From an uncultured SAR116 cluster alpha proteobacterium (GTDB lineage Bacteria; Pseudomonadota; Alphaproteobacteria; Puniceispirillales; Marisalimonadaceae), in contig CABZSR010000018.1 in assembly GCA_902528415.1 (NCBI GenBank), forward strand, positions 1 through 33,073: a stretch of DNA of 33,073 nt, read 5' to 3'. The position numbers were made by a program, and so were the translations under genes. The notes below the pieces were generated by a model that saw only the letters and a program-made list of their open reading frames with translations, had not been told where the DNA came from and did not search any database. Shown in pieces: positions 23,998-32,536 of this stretch; position 1 is the stretch's first letter; every line of letters begins with the position of its first letter.

Positions 23998-24858
23998 ATG
24001 TCTTTTAAATCCTACTTCAAATATCTTTTAATACCTTTGATAATGATATTTTCATTAAATGTGAATGGCAAAGAAATAAAAGATAAAATAATGAAAGTTA
24101 AAAAAATTAATTGTGAATTATGCGATTTACGTTTCAGAGATTATCAAAATCTGGATACATCAGGATCAAATTTTTTGGGGTCATATTTATATAGAGCGAA
24201 TTTCATTCATTCAAGAAGCATAAAGACAATCTTTAACAGCACTAATATGGTTTTGGTAGATTTTTATGAATCTGATATAACAAACTCAAGTTTTGTTAAA
24301 AGTGATTTGACACAATCCTCATTTCATCACGCAATTGCGAAAGATGTAGACTTTACTTTTGCAAACCTTGAAAATTCAGATTTTGAATTATCGGACATTT
24401 CACGAGCAAATTTTACAGCAGCTGAACTTCAAGGATCTTACCTACATCGTGTAAAAGCACCAAAAACTATTTTTAGGAATGCAATTTTAACTGAAAGTGA
24501 TCTGAGCTATTCAAATTTTGAAAATTCAGATTTTGAATTTGTCTCGATGCATGGATCGAAGTTAGATCATTCTAATTTCTCTGGTAGTAATTTTTCTCGT
24601 TCAGATTTGCATGGTGTTAATTTTAAATTCTCTAACTTATCTAATAGTTTACTTATTGGAGCTGACCTTAGGAATGCTGATTTAGAAGGTGTCAATTTTT
24701 CAAATTCTGATTTAACCCACTCAAATTTTGATGGTGCCAATCTCAGAGATGCTATACTTGAAAACGTCAATGCAGACAATATGAGTTTATGTGAAGCAAT
24801 ACTTCCAGACGGTACAATAACTCCAGCATGTATAAAAAGTAAAAAAACTGACCATTAG
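23998..24858 (+). CDS. Exported pentapeptide-repeat protein
   Basis: A 286-residue protein with a signal peptide (hydrophobic run LLIPLIMIFSLNVNG, cleavage near 24) and about 40 pentapeptide repeats of the A(N/D)(L/F)xx type from about 43 to 265, such as SDFEL, ANFTA, ADLRN and ANLRD. These form a right-handed quadrilateral beta helix. A Cys pair (C39-E-L-C42) starts the repeat region and two Cys lie in the tail (LCEAILPDGTITPAC), so disulfide caps or metal binding are possible. ATG 23998 is chosen for its AGAGGA ribosome site; the frame extends to a TTG inside the previous gene, but that would spoil the signal peptide. It follows the secretin gene by 10 nt. The role is probably structural or protein-binding in the periplasm or at the surface. 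Confidence 0.86.
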   Translation: MSFKSYFKYLLIPLIMIFSLNVNGKEIKDKIMKVKKINCELCDLRFRDYQNLDTSGSNFLGSYLYRANFIHSRSIKTIFNSTNMVLVDFYESDITNSSFVKSDLTQSSFHHAIAKDVDFTFANLENSDFELSDISRANFTAAELQGSYLHRVKAPKTIFRNAILTESDLSYSNFENSDFEFVSMHGSKLDHSNFSGSNFSRSDLHGVNFKFSNLSNSLLIGADLRNADLEGVNFSNSDLTHSNFDGANLRDAILENVNADNMSLCEAILPDGTITPACIKSKKTDH

Positions 24859-24876
24859 GAATGTAAGGACTGATCC

Positions 24877-25179
24877 ATGTTTCAAAAAACATTATTTTGT
24901 ATAATTTTTATCAATATATTATTTTTGTCTAAAGTAAGTTATGGCTATTTTGATCCATTAAAATGTGGAAATTTTATTCAAAAAAAAAGTAAGGTTGAAG
25001 GTTTAGATGTTAAAAAAGAAGCAATGAATTGTGCATGGAAAATCTTGAAAAATGGTGGTGGAGAAAGACTATTCAAAATTTGTTTAAAAAAAGAGATTTT
25101 GAATAAAGTTAAAGATGAACAAGAAACTAATAAAATTACTAACAAAACTTGGATGATTGTAAAAAAAGCTTGCACATAA
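24877..25179 (+). CDS. Small exported four-cysteine protein, function unknown
   Basis: A 100-residue protein with a clear signal peptide (cleavage near SYG23) and a basic mature part of about 77 residues. Mature Cys residues lie in LKCGNF, MNCAWKI, KICLKK and the C-terminal KACT, an arrangement that could give two disulfides in a small helical bundle. No family is recognised. AAGGA sits 8 nt before the ATG, and the gene follows the pentapeptide gene by 18 nt, so it is probably the last gene of the exported operon. It may be a periplasmic partner or chaperone. The 80 bp after it hold no obvious terminator hairpin. Confidence 0.72.
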   Translation: MFQKTLFCIIFINILFLSKVSYGYFDPLKCGNFIQKKSKVEGLDVKKEAMNCAWKILKNGGGERLFKICLKKEILNKVKDEQETNKITNKTWMIVKKACT

Positions 25180-25259
25180 ATTTATTATTTAGAATTGAAT
25201 TTATGAATTGTGAATTCGTGAGATATGTAAATCAACGAAATTATCATAATTTTAATTAT

Positions 25260-26522
25260 TTAACTTTGATTTAATGCGGCTATATTTTCTACCATTTTAC
25301 ATAAAACTGCTGTACCTTTTGATATGTCAGAAGCTTCTGCATATTCTTCTGGGCAATGACTAAGTCCATCTTTACAAGGGATAAATATCATTCCAGCTGG
25401 GACTACTCTTGATAGTTGTGCTGTATCATGACCTGCACCGCTATCCATAATATTATTAGAAAGTCCAAGTGAGCTAGCCGAATTCTTAAATAGCTGGATT
25501 AAATCTTTATTCATCTCCACAAATGGTGCAAAGGCTATGTCTTTAATGTTAATATTACAAGAAGAGGTGTCATTTAAAAATGCAATTTTTTTCTCCAAAA
25601 TGTTTAAAAATTCCTGCCTTGAATTTTTACTTGTTGCTCTAAGATCAATTGTCATTTCAACTAATCCTGGAATAATAGCAGCTGAATTTGGATGAACATT
25701 TATTTTTCCAATAGTAGCAACAAAATGTTGATTACTTTTTCGAGATAGTTTTACTGCAGATTTATTTACAAAAGAAATTATTTCAGAAGCAGTTACTAAA
25801 GCATCACTTCTTTGGTTCATTAAAATAGTACCGCTATGACCTGCTTGGCCTTTGACCGTAACACTAAATCTAGAAATACTAGGTATAGATCTAACAACTC
25901 CTATATCGATTTTTCTATCTTCTAGAATTTTTCCTTGTTCAATATGTAGTTCTAGACATGCTAAAATATTTTTTGTTATTGGAAGTGGATTATTTAGGAG
26001 TTTAGTATTCCCTCCAATTTTATCAATTTCTTCGCTTAAAACTAAACCTGATGTGTTTTTTCTAGACAAAATTTCATGATTAAGAACTCCTCCAATACCT
26101 CTACTTCCAATACATGAAGTTCCCCAATCGTTCAATTCTTCTCCCAAATAATCATAGACTGCTAAATCAAAAGGTAAATTAATGTTATTCTTAATTATAT
26201 GATTCATAACACATAAACCTGAAACAACTCCTGCTATACCGTCATAAAGGCCACCAGATGGAACGGTATCAATGTGTGACCCCATTATAACAAGTTTTTC
26301 AGTTTTCTTATTTGTCTTTAAAAGACCAACTAAGTTACCTGCTTCATCAGTTGAAATTGATAAGCCAAGAGACTTAAATTGGTCGTTTAGCCACGATCGT
26401 CCATCATAAAATTCTTTACTAAATACAAGCCTTGTATAAGGTTTCTCTTGATCAGTGATTTGTCCTAAAGCATTTATTTTATCTTCTATAAAAGAAATAT
26501 TTGATTCAATATCAAATTCCAT
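25260..26522 (-). CDS. M20-family Zn-dependent amidohydrolase (N-carbamoyl amino acid / allantoate type)
   Basis: A 420-residue cytoplasmic hydrolase of the hydantoinase/carbamoylase subgroup, which removes carbamoyl or ureido groups from N-carbamoyl-L-amino acids, beta-ureidopropionate or allantoate. Metal ligands are visible: H83 (GSHIDTVPSGG), D94 (YDGIAGV), E128/E129 (LGEELNDWG), H193 (LELHIEQG) and a late His in LSHCPEEY. The dimerisation domain has GQAGHSGT, and AGAGHDTAQLS is conserved. No hydantoinase or pyrimidine-degradation gene is adjacent, so the substrate is open. It is convergent with the exported operon and divergent from the carboxyltransferase across 271 bp. Confidence 0.88.
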   Translation of the reverse strand: MEFDIESNISFIEDKINALGQITDQEKPYTRLVFSKEFYDGRSWLNDQFKSLGLSISTDEAGNLVGLLKTNKKTEKLVIMGSHIDTVPSGGLYDGIAGVVSGLCVMNHIIKNNINLPFDLAVYDYLGEELNDWGTSCIGSRGIGGVLNHEILSRKNTSGLVLSEEIDKIGGNTKLLNNPLPITKNILACLELHIEQGKILEDRKIDIGVVRSIPSISRFSVTVKGQAGHSGTILMNQRSDALVTASEIISFVNKSAVKLSRKSNQHFVATIGKINVHPNSAAIIPGLVEMTIDLRATSKNSRQEFLNILEKKIAFLNDTSSCNINIKDIAFAPFVEMNKDLIQLFKNSASSLGLSNNIMDSGAGHDTAQLSRVVPAGMIFIPCKDGLSHCPEEYAEASDISKGTAVLCKMVENIAALNQS

Positions 26523-26693
26523 TTCTTATGTAATCCTTACTTAAATTTATAACTTTAAGTTATTAAATTCACTAAAAAATGCAAAGAAATAATAACGTGT
26601 AACCTAACTTTTTATATTTAACATTGAGAAATATTATAAAGTGTTGTGTTATTAAACACACTTAATAGTTATCATTTTATGGAAACTTTTTTG

Positions 26694-26743
26694 ATGTTGT
26701 TTATATTAAATTTTTATGAAAACATTAGAATGTTAAACAACAT
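26694..26743. promoter_or_regulatory. Inverted repeat with an internal dyad upstream of the carboxyltransferase gene
   Basis: The 271-bp divergent region (26523-26793) contains ATGTTGTTTA (26694-26703) and its exact complement TAAACAACAT (26734-26743). Overlapping the right arm is the dyad AACATT-AG-AATGTT (26721-26734). A 6-bp hairpin TGTGTT-ATTA-AACACA lies at 26645-26660. The first two look like an operator or RNA hairpin controlling one or both divergent genes. No confident -35/-10 pair was placed. Confidence 0.45.
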
Positions 26744-26793
26744 AAAATTTATAATTTTGTGAAAAATTAAGTTATAGGGTTTGACAATTTAAA

Positions 26794-28341
26794 ATGAGTT
26801 GGAAACAAGAATTAGAAGAAAAATTAATTCGAGAAAAACTTTCTGAAAATCTAGGTGGCAAAGAAAGAGTAAAAAAACAACATGATGCTGGTCGCTATAC
26901 AATCAGAGAAAGAATAAATATTCTTACCGACGAGTCGTCTTTTCATGAAATAGGAAAAATTTCAGGATCAGCTACTTACGATGAAAATAATGATTTAGTT
27001 AATTTTACTGGATCTAACTTTATTTTTGGTAATGCAAAAATTGATGGAAGAAATATTGTTGTAGGAGGAGATGACTTTACTTTAAGAGGTGGCTCTGCTG
27101 ATGCTTCAATTAGAGAAAAACATCTAAAATGTGAACAGATGGCATTATCTCTTCAACTACCTTTGATTAGAATAGTTGAAGGTTCTGGTGGAGGAGGGTC
27201 AGTTAAAACGATTGAAACTACAGGTAGAGCAAATGTACCTGAAGTCGAGGGTTGGAATTTAGTTGTGGAAAGTATGGGTACTATTCCAAGAGTGGCTCTA
27301 GGGCTTGGCTCCGTTGCAGGTCTGGGAGCTGCACACCTTGCATGCTCTCATTATTCGGTCATAGTTAAAGAAAAATCTGCTGTTTTTGTAGCTGGTCCAC
27401 CCGTTGTTGAACAGATAGGTCAAAAGTTAACAAAAAATGAATTGGGTGGGTATGAAATTCAATTAAAATCAGGAGCAGTTGACGCAGCTGTTGATTCAGA
27501 AGAAGAGGCCTTTAACTCTGCAAAAAAATTTTTATCTTATTTACCAAATTCAGTTTATCAATTGACTGAACAATTAAGCACGGAAGATAATCCAAACAGA
27601 ACGTCAGAATGGTTGATTGATGCCATTCCAAGAGATATTAAATCTGTATATAAAATAAGACCAATAATTGAAGAATTGGTGGATAAGAATACTTTTTTTG
27701 AAATTGGAAAAGAATATGGTAAGTCAATTGTTACAGGTTTTTGTAGAATTAATGGATGGTCAATAGCTCTAATGGCTAGTGATCCATATTCTTATGGTGG
27801 CTGTTGGACATCTGATACATGTAAAAAGGTACAAAAGTTTGTTGATTTGGCTGAAACATTTCATTTACCTGTTATTTATTTAGTAGACTGTCCAGGTTTT
27901 CAAGTTGGTTTAGATGCCGAAAAAAAAGGTACAATTAAAGAAGGTGTTAGAGCTATGTCGGCCATCTGGCAAACTACAACACCATGGTTGTCAATAATAA
28001 TGAGAAATTGTTTTGGTGTAGCCGGCGCCGCTCATAAAAGAGGTAGCAGTTATATCTCAAGATGCGCATGGCCTTCAGCTCGTTGGGGATCATTGCCCCT
28101 TGAAGGAGGGATTGAAGCTGCCTACAGGTCTGATATAGAAAATTCAAACGATCCTAAAGCTGAACTAGAAAAAATAACTACGAGATTGAATAAATTGAGA
28201 TCACCTCTAAGGTCAGCTGAAACTTTCTTGATAGAAGAAATTATAGATCCAAGGAATACACGTAAAATTATGTGTGAATTTGCCGATTTAGCAGCACCTT
28301 TGAGAAAAATAGGAATAACTAGTAGAACAATGAGACCATAG
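26794..28341 (+). CDS. Acyl-CoA carboxylase carboxyltransferase (beta) subunit
   Basis: A 515-residue carboxyltransferase with the two crotonase-fold halves of the propionyl-/methylcrotonyl-CoA carboxylase beta family. It transfers CO2 from carboxybiotin to an acyl-CoA. Family segments include the N-terminal KQHDAGRYTIRERI, an oxyanion Gly-rich stretch (VEGSGGGGSV), GLGAAHLACSHYSV, then in the second half YGKSIVTGFCRINGW, LVDCPGFQVG, FGVAGAAHKRG and WPSARWGSLPLEGG. Length fits the family. The 71-residue biotin carrier follows after 20 nt, but no biotin carboxylase subunit is in the window. The acyl-CoA substrate is uncertain. The ribosome site is poor (AGGG about 15 nt from ATG), though the N-terminus matches the family. 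Confidence 0.88.
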   Translation: MSWKQELEEKLIREKLSENLGGKERVKKQHDAGRYTIRERINILTDESSFHEIGKISGSATYDENNDLVNFTGSNFIFGNAKIDGRNIVVGGDDFTLRGGSADASIREKHLKCEQMALSLQLPLIRIVEGSGGGGSVKTIETTGRANVPEVEGWNLVVESMGTIPRVALGLGSVAGLGAAHLACSHYSVIVKEKSAVFVAGPPVVEQIGQKLTKNELGGYEIQLKSGAVDAAVDSEEEAFNSAKKFLSYLPNSVYQLTEQLSTEDNPNRTSEWLIDAIPRDIKSVYKIRPIIEELVDKNTFFEIGKEYGKSIVTGFCRINGWSIALMASDPYSYGGCWTSDTCKKVQKFVDLAETFHLPVIYLVDCPGFQVGLDAEKKGTIKEGVRAMSAIWQTTTPWLSIIMRNCFGVAGAAHKRGSSYISRCAWPSARWGSLPLEGGIEAAYRSDIENSNDPKAELEKITTRLNKLRSPLRSAETFLIEEIIDPRNTRKIMCEFADLAAPLRKIGITSRTMRP

Positions 28342-28361
28342 AATATGAATAAGGTTAAATA

Positions 28362-28577
28362 ATGATTTACTCCGAAGTTTCTGGAACATTAATAAAGATA
28401 TTAGTTTCAAAAAATCAAATTATAGAAGAAGACACAGATTTATTAGTGATAGAATGCATGAAAATGCATATCCCAATTACCGCTAAAAAAAGAGGAAAAA
28501 TTATAGATATTTTTATTAAAGAAGGTGATGTAATTAGTGAAGGAGATAAATTATTAGAAGTAGTCTATGACTTCTAA
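28362..28577 (+). CDS. Stand-alone biotin carrier (biotinyl domain) protein
   Basis: A 71-residue minimal biotinyl domain. The biotinylation motif is ECMKMH with target K34, in a beta hairpin between two similar half-domains (VSGTLIKILV and KRGKIIDIFI), and Gly residues at the turns match the fold. Met-Lys-Met points to biotin rather than lipoate. AAGG lies 7 nt before the ATG, and the gene follows the carboxyltransferase by 20 nt, so it very likely carries the carboxyl group for that subunit. It needs a biotin carboxylase and a biotin ligase encoded elsewhere. Most acyl-CoA carboxylases of this type have the domain fused to the biotin carboxylase. Confidence 0.88.
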   Translation: MIYSEVSGTLIKILVSKNQIIEEDTDLLVIECMKMHIPITAKKRGKIIDIFIKEGDVISEGDKLLEVVYDF

Positions 28578-28594
28578 AATTATAATAATTTTTA

Positions 28595-30070
28595 TTATCT
28601 AATAATAAAAGGATTTGAAATGGATGTTTGTTCTGCTATCCATACAGACTTCGTCTGTAAAAATTCTTTTATAGATTCTTGTCCACTTTCTCTTCCGCGT
28701 CCCGATCTTTTGTAACCACCAAAAGGGGACATAAAGCTAACGGCTCTATAAGTATTAACCCAAACAGTGCCAGCTCTCAGAGAGTCTGACATTCTAAGCG
28801 CTCTTCCAATATTGTTAGTCCATACACCAGCTGCTAGACCAAATATAACATCATTACCTACTTTTATAGCTTCTTCTTCATCCTTAAAACGAATAATAGA
28901 TAAAACAGGACCAAATACTTCTTCTTGAGCAATTCTCATTTCATTATTAACATCGGTAAAAATTGTTGGCTCAACAAATCTATTTCCTCTAACATTCTCC
29001 CCAAAGTAAGCTTTTCCACCTAGAACACATTTTGCACCTTCTGATTTTGCAATTTCTATGTAACTCATGATTTTGTCAAATTGTGGCTGAGTTGTTACAG
29101 GACCTACATGTGTATCAAGTGACATTGGATCACCTATTTTTGCTTCACTTGCAACTTCAACAAGTCTTTTCACAAACTTTTCATAAATAGAATCCTGAAC
29201 TAATAAACGAGACCCTGCTATACAAGTCTGTCCTGTTGCTGCAAATATTCCTGATATTACACCCATTATTGCAGCTTCAAAATCAGCATCTTCAAAAACA
29301 ATATTAGGTGATTTACCGCCGAGTTCTAAAGATACAGGCATAATTTTTTTTGCAGCTGTTTCATAGATTTTTTGACCTGAAACATCAGATCCAGTAAATG
29401 CAATTTTTGAAATATGTTTGTGTTCAACAAGTGGTTGTCCAACATCAATACCCATACCTGTAACACAATTAACAACACCGTCGGGGAATCCCGCTTCTGA
29501 AATTAATTTCATGAATTCTAAAGTAGAAGCAGAAGTAAACTCAGATGGCTTAATTACTGCTGTATTTCCTGCTGCTAATGCTGGAGCAAGTTTCCAAGAT
29601 AAAAGTAGTAAAGGAGAGTTCCACGCTGTAATCATTCCGATAACACCATATGGCTCATATTTTGTATAATTAAATATACCAGGTTTATCTGAGGGTAATA
29701 CTGATCCTTCAACTTTATCTGCAAGACCACCAAAATACCTATACCATTCGGCAAGATATTTTGTTTGAGCACCCATTTCTGCAATCAACTTACCATTATC
29801 TTGAACCTCTATTTCACCTAATCTTTGAAAGTCTCTTTCAACAAGCTCAGCAAGTTTTACAAGTAATTTTCCTCTTTCCGTAGGTTTGGTTTTAGACCAT
29901 TTTTTTTCAAAGGCTTCTTTTGCAACATTTACAGCTATATCAACGTCGTGTGAATCACCCTTAGCAATTTTTGCCCATTTTTCACAGGTGTAGGGATTTT
30001 CTGTTTCAAAATATTTTTTACTATTTGGCTCCATTTCTTTGCCATTTACATAATGATTATATATTTTCAT
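28595..30070 (-). CDS. NAD(P)-dependent aldehyde dehydrogenase
   Basis: A 491-residue aldehyde dehydrogenase that oxidises an aldehyde to the carboxylic acid. Catalytic residues are N151 (ITAWNSPL), K174 (IKPSE), E249 (SLELGGKSPN) and C283 (GQTCIAGSR); the coenzyme loop FTGSDVSGQ and the C-terminal FGGYKRSGRGRE are intact. The length is standard for the betaine/aromatic/semialdehyde type, and the substrate cannot be narrowed. It is convergent with the biotin carrier gene (17 bp between stops), and DUF3422 lies upstream on the same strand. AAAGG lies about 10 nt before the ATG. Confidence 0.93.
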   Translation of the reverse strand: MKIYNHYVNGKEMEPNSKKYFETENPYTCEKWAKIAKGDSHDVDIAVNVAKEAFEKKWSKTKPTERGKLLVKLAELVERDFQRLGEIEVQDNGKLIAEMGAQTKYLAEWYRYFGGLADKVEGSVLPSDKPGIFNYTKYEPYGVIGMITAWNSPLLLLSWKLAPALAAGNTAVIKPSEFTSASTLEFMKLISEAGFPDGVVNCVTGMGIDVGQPLVEHKHISKIAFTGSDVSGQKIYETAAKKIMPVSLELGGKSPNIVFEDADFEAAIMGVISGIFAATGQTCIAGSRLLVQDSIYEKFVKRLVEVASEAKIGDPMSLDTHVGPVTTQPQFDKIMSYIEIAKSEGAKCVLGGKAYFGENVRGNRFVEPTIFTDVNNEMRIAQEEVFGPVLSIIRFKDEEEAIKVGNDVIFGLAAGVWTNNIGRALRMSDSLRAGTVWVNTYRAVSFMSPFGGYKRSGRGRESGQESIKEFLQTKSVWIAEQTSISNPFIIR

Positions 30071-30115
30071 TGGGGGGACACCTTTACTTTATTTTTTTAG
30101 ACTATAGTCCATATA

Positions 30116-31459
30116 CTATTTAATCTTATTAATTTTCTTTCGTACCATTTTTGCTATGAACCATATTAGGAGAAGAATAATTGGAACACAAAACGCTAGA
30201 AAAACTTGTTTGCTAAAAAACACTTTATCAAAATTTACTGGGTCAATCAAAGTGCTCAACAGACCAACAATATAGTATGTTATCGCAACAATTGATAAAG
30301 ACTCTACGGTTTCTTGTAATCTAAGTTGAGCTCTTGCTCTTAATTCCATGGACTCCAATAAATTTTTATTTTGAATTTGAACGCCCATTTCTATTTGGGT
30401 TCTAACAAGATTATCTGCTCTTTGTGCTCTTGTAGCTAATGACTCCAATCTTCTTGAAAAAGCTTCACTAGTCCTAACAGCAGGTTGTAATCTTCTACTT
30501 AAAAATTCATCATTTGTCTGAAAGGATTCTAGACGCTCTTCTCGTAAATCTTTTACCCTTTGTTCTACTAGTTTGTAATAAGCGGCTGTAGCTGATAGAC
30601 GATAGTTGGTAAAAGAATCTATTTCTTCTATTTTGGCAACAACATAAGAAAGTTGGTTTAAATCTTTTTGAAAATCTGGATAAGCTATTGATTTTTTGTC
30701 TAAATTTTTCTCTGTAGTTTTAGAAACTGATTTTGTAATTTCTGTGATTTGTTTCTCAAGATTACTTAAATGAAAACTTTGTTCTCTGACTTGACTTAAG
30801 CCTAATAAAGAAAGTACCTGGTAAGTCTCAAGTTCAACAATTCTCTGAAGAAGCCTTCCGGTTCTTCTTGTTCTAAGATTTTTATTTTGTATAAATACTC
30901 TTCTAAATCCAGAACCAAGAAAATCAGTCCTGTCAGATTTAAAAGACATGAAAACATTAGCTCCATCTTCAGCAACGTTTGAGCCTGCAAAATTATCGTG
31001 GAAAAAAAATTTCTCAATATCAATTGGTTTGAAATTATGACTAGATTGTGCCATTTCAATCCATGATGACAAAAAATGTTGTCCAGGAAACTTTTCTAAA
31101 AAAACTTTTGGCAATAAATTTAAGAATTTTACATCAAATAATTTTGGTATATTTTTATTATCACCTTCAATTTTACCAGGATATATTAATGTTAGTGATA
31201 TAAATTCTGTATGACATTCATATCGGATAATCAAATCTTTTCCCTCAGCCACCCAGTATTTTGACGGCTCTTTTGGTAAACTTTGAAAATTTAATTTCTT
31301 TAAATATTTGCTTAGATAATTCCAAGCATTTTTTTCATCATTGTCTTTTATTAAATACGCAAAGTGAAAAGTTCTTAGATTGTTGCCTAACTTAATATAA
31401 GGTCTAGCATGAAGTTCATCTCTTAAAGATAATGAATCACTGGTTGTTAGTTTGTTCAT
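30116..31459 (-). CDS. DUF3422-family membrane protein
   Basis: A 447-residue protein of the DUF3422 family, recognised from its N-terminal RDELHARPYIKL motif, the charged central coiled-coil region (about 215-370, with RRLQPAVRTSEAFSRRLESL) and two C-terminal membrane segments (around SIVAITYYIVGLLSTLI and FLAFCVPIILLLIWFIA). The function of the family is unknown, and it is mainly proteobacterial. The topology suggests a large cytoplasmic part anchored by its C-terminus, somewhat like CorA-type proteins, but that comparison is inference. The gene lies 80 nt after the alpha/beta hydrolase and 45 nt before the aldehyde dehydrogenase on the same strand; no functional link is evident. Confidence 0.87.
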   Translation of the reverse strand: MNKLTTSDSLSLRDELHARPYIKLGNNLRTFHFAYLIKDNDEKNAWNYLSKYLKKLNFQSLPKEPSKYWVAEGKDLIIRYECHTEFISLTLIYPGKIEGDNKNIPKLFDVKFLNLLPKVFLEKFPGQHFLSSWIEMAQSSHNFKPIDIEKFFFHDNFAGSNVAEDGANVFMSFKSDRTDFLGSGFRRVFIQNKNLRTRRTGRLLQRIVELETYQVLSLLGLSQVREQSFHLSNLEKQITEITKSVSKTTEKNLDKKSIAYPDFQKDLNQLSYVVAKIEEIDSFTNYRLSATAAYYKLVEQRVKDLREERLESFQTNDEFLSRRLQPAVRTSEAFSRRLESLATRAQRADNLVRTQIEMGVQIQNKNLLESMELRARAQLRLQETVESLSIVAITYYIVGLLSTLIDPVNFDKVFFSKQVFLAFCVPIILLLIWFIAKMVRKKINKIK

Positions 31460-31539
31460 TTTTTCATCTTATCACTTTATTTATATAGATGAAAGAATTC
31501 GAAGTTAATTTTATAAATAGATTACATTTATAAAACTTA

Positions 31540-32343
31540 CTAATTTTGTTTTAGGAAAGTTATTACTTTTTTATATGTATCAAATTCATAAAGATTATTA
31601 TGCCCAGCATTAGGAATATAAAGGGCCTCTTTTGGTTTTGGAGCAGAATTGAAAACCCTTTTACCAAACTCTACACTGATTATTTTATCTTTTAAACCAT
31701 GTAAAACAAGTAATGGTGAATTAATATTCTTTACTTTACTAATAATATCATAACGATCTAAAACTAACCACCTAGCAGGAAGATACCAGTATTGGCGCAT
31801 AGCTACGTCTGCAATGGATGTATAAGGAGCCTCTAAAATAGTTGCTTTAAAACTTTCTTCTGTTGAAAATTTCACAGCTAACCCACATCCTAAAGACTCT
31901 CCGTATAGAATAGTTTTGTTTACAGGAATATTATAATTAGTTAAAAAATCTAAAGCTGCTTTTCCGTCCAAGTAAAGACCACTTTCTGTAGGTTTACCTT
32001 TGTTTTCTCCATAGCCTCTATACTCAAGCAATAACAAACCATAGCCTGCGTCCATAAAGGGTTTAAATTTTTGGACTCTGTGGCCTATATGGCCTGCATT
32101 GCCGTGAAATACAACTATAGTATTATTCTCACTTTTAGATGGTTTTTTAAATAGAGATTTCAAAACAATTCCATCTTGAGTAGTGAAATTAATTTTTTTC
32201 AACCCAGAACTATTATAGTAAGAAACATCAAGTTTCTCTCTAGATGGTTGATATAACAATGATCTTTGAAAAATAAACATGATAAGAATTAATAATAAGT
32301 AAATACTAATTCCGTAAATCATAATTGATGAAATTTTTGTCAT
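31540..32343 (-). CDS. Membrane-anchored alpha/beta hydrolase (BEM46/ABHD13-like)
   Basis: A 267-residue serine hydrolase with one N-terminal membrane segment (about 9-27) and an alpha/beta fold. The oxyanion-hole motif is VFHGNAGH, the nucleophile is S150 in YGESLGCG, the acid is D219 in HGLKDKI, and the base is H248 in PNAGHNN. The YRGYGENKGKPTESGL segment is typical of the BEM46/ABHD13 group. The substrate is unknown, but lipids or esters near the membrane are likely. The divergent 193 bp before it contain no clear promoter. Confidence 0.9.
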   Translation of the reverse strand: MTKISSIMIYGISIYLLLILIMFIFQRSLLYQPSREKLDVSYYNSSGLKKINFTTQDGIVLKSLFKKPSKSENNTIVVFHGNAGHIGHRVQKFKPFMDAGYGLLLLEYRGYGENKGKPTESGLYLDGKAALDFLTNYNIPVNKTILYGESLGCGLAVKFSTEESFKATILEAPYTSIADVAMRQYWYLPARWLVLDRYDIISKVKNINSPLLVLHGLKDKIISVEFGKRVFNSAPKPKEALYIPNAGHNNLYEFDTYKKVITFLKQN

Positions 32344-32536
32344 TTGTTACTACTGAAATTAAATAATTAAATATTAATTTATAAACCAATAAATGAATAG
32401 AGAACTTACCAAAAAATTATTAATTTCTATTTAATAACTCTAATTAATTATTTGTGAAGATTGAATTTGTCACTAGGATAAATTAAAAGTTTCTTATGAA
32501 TTTTATTTATATTAGAAATAATTCAAAAGGTAGAAA

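Noticed and set aside
26679-26762. 27-codon ORF (starting METFLMLF) upstream of the carboxyltransferase
   Set aside because: No ribosome site precedes it and its sequence is largely the AT-rich inverted repeat. It is more likely a by-product of the regulatory palindromes.
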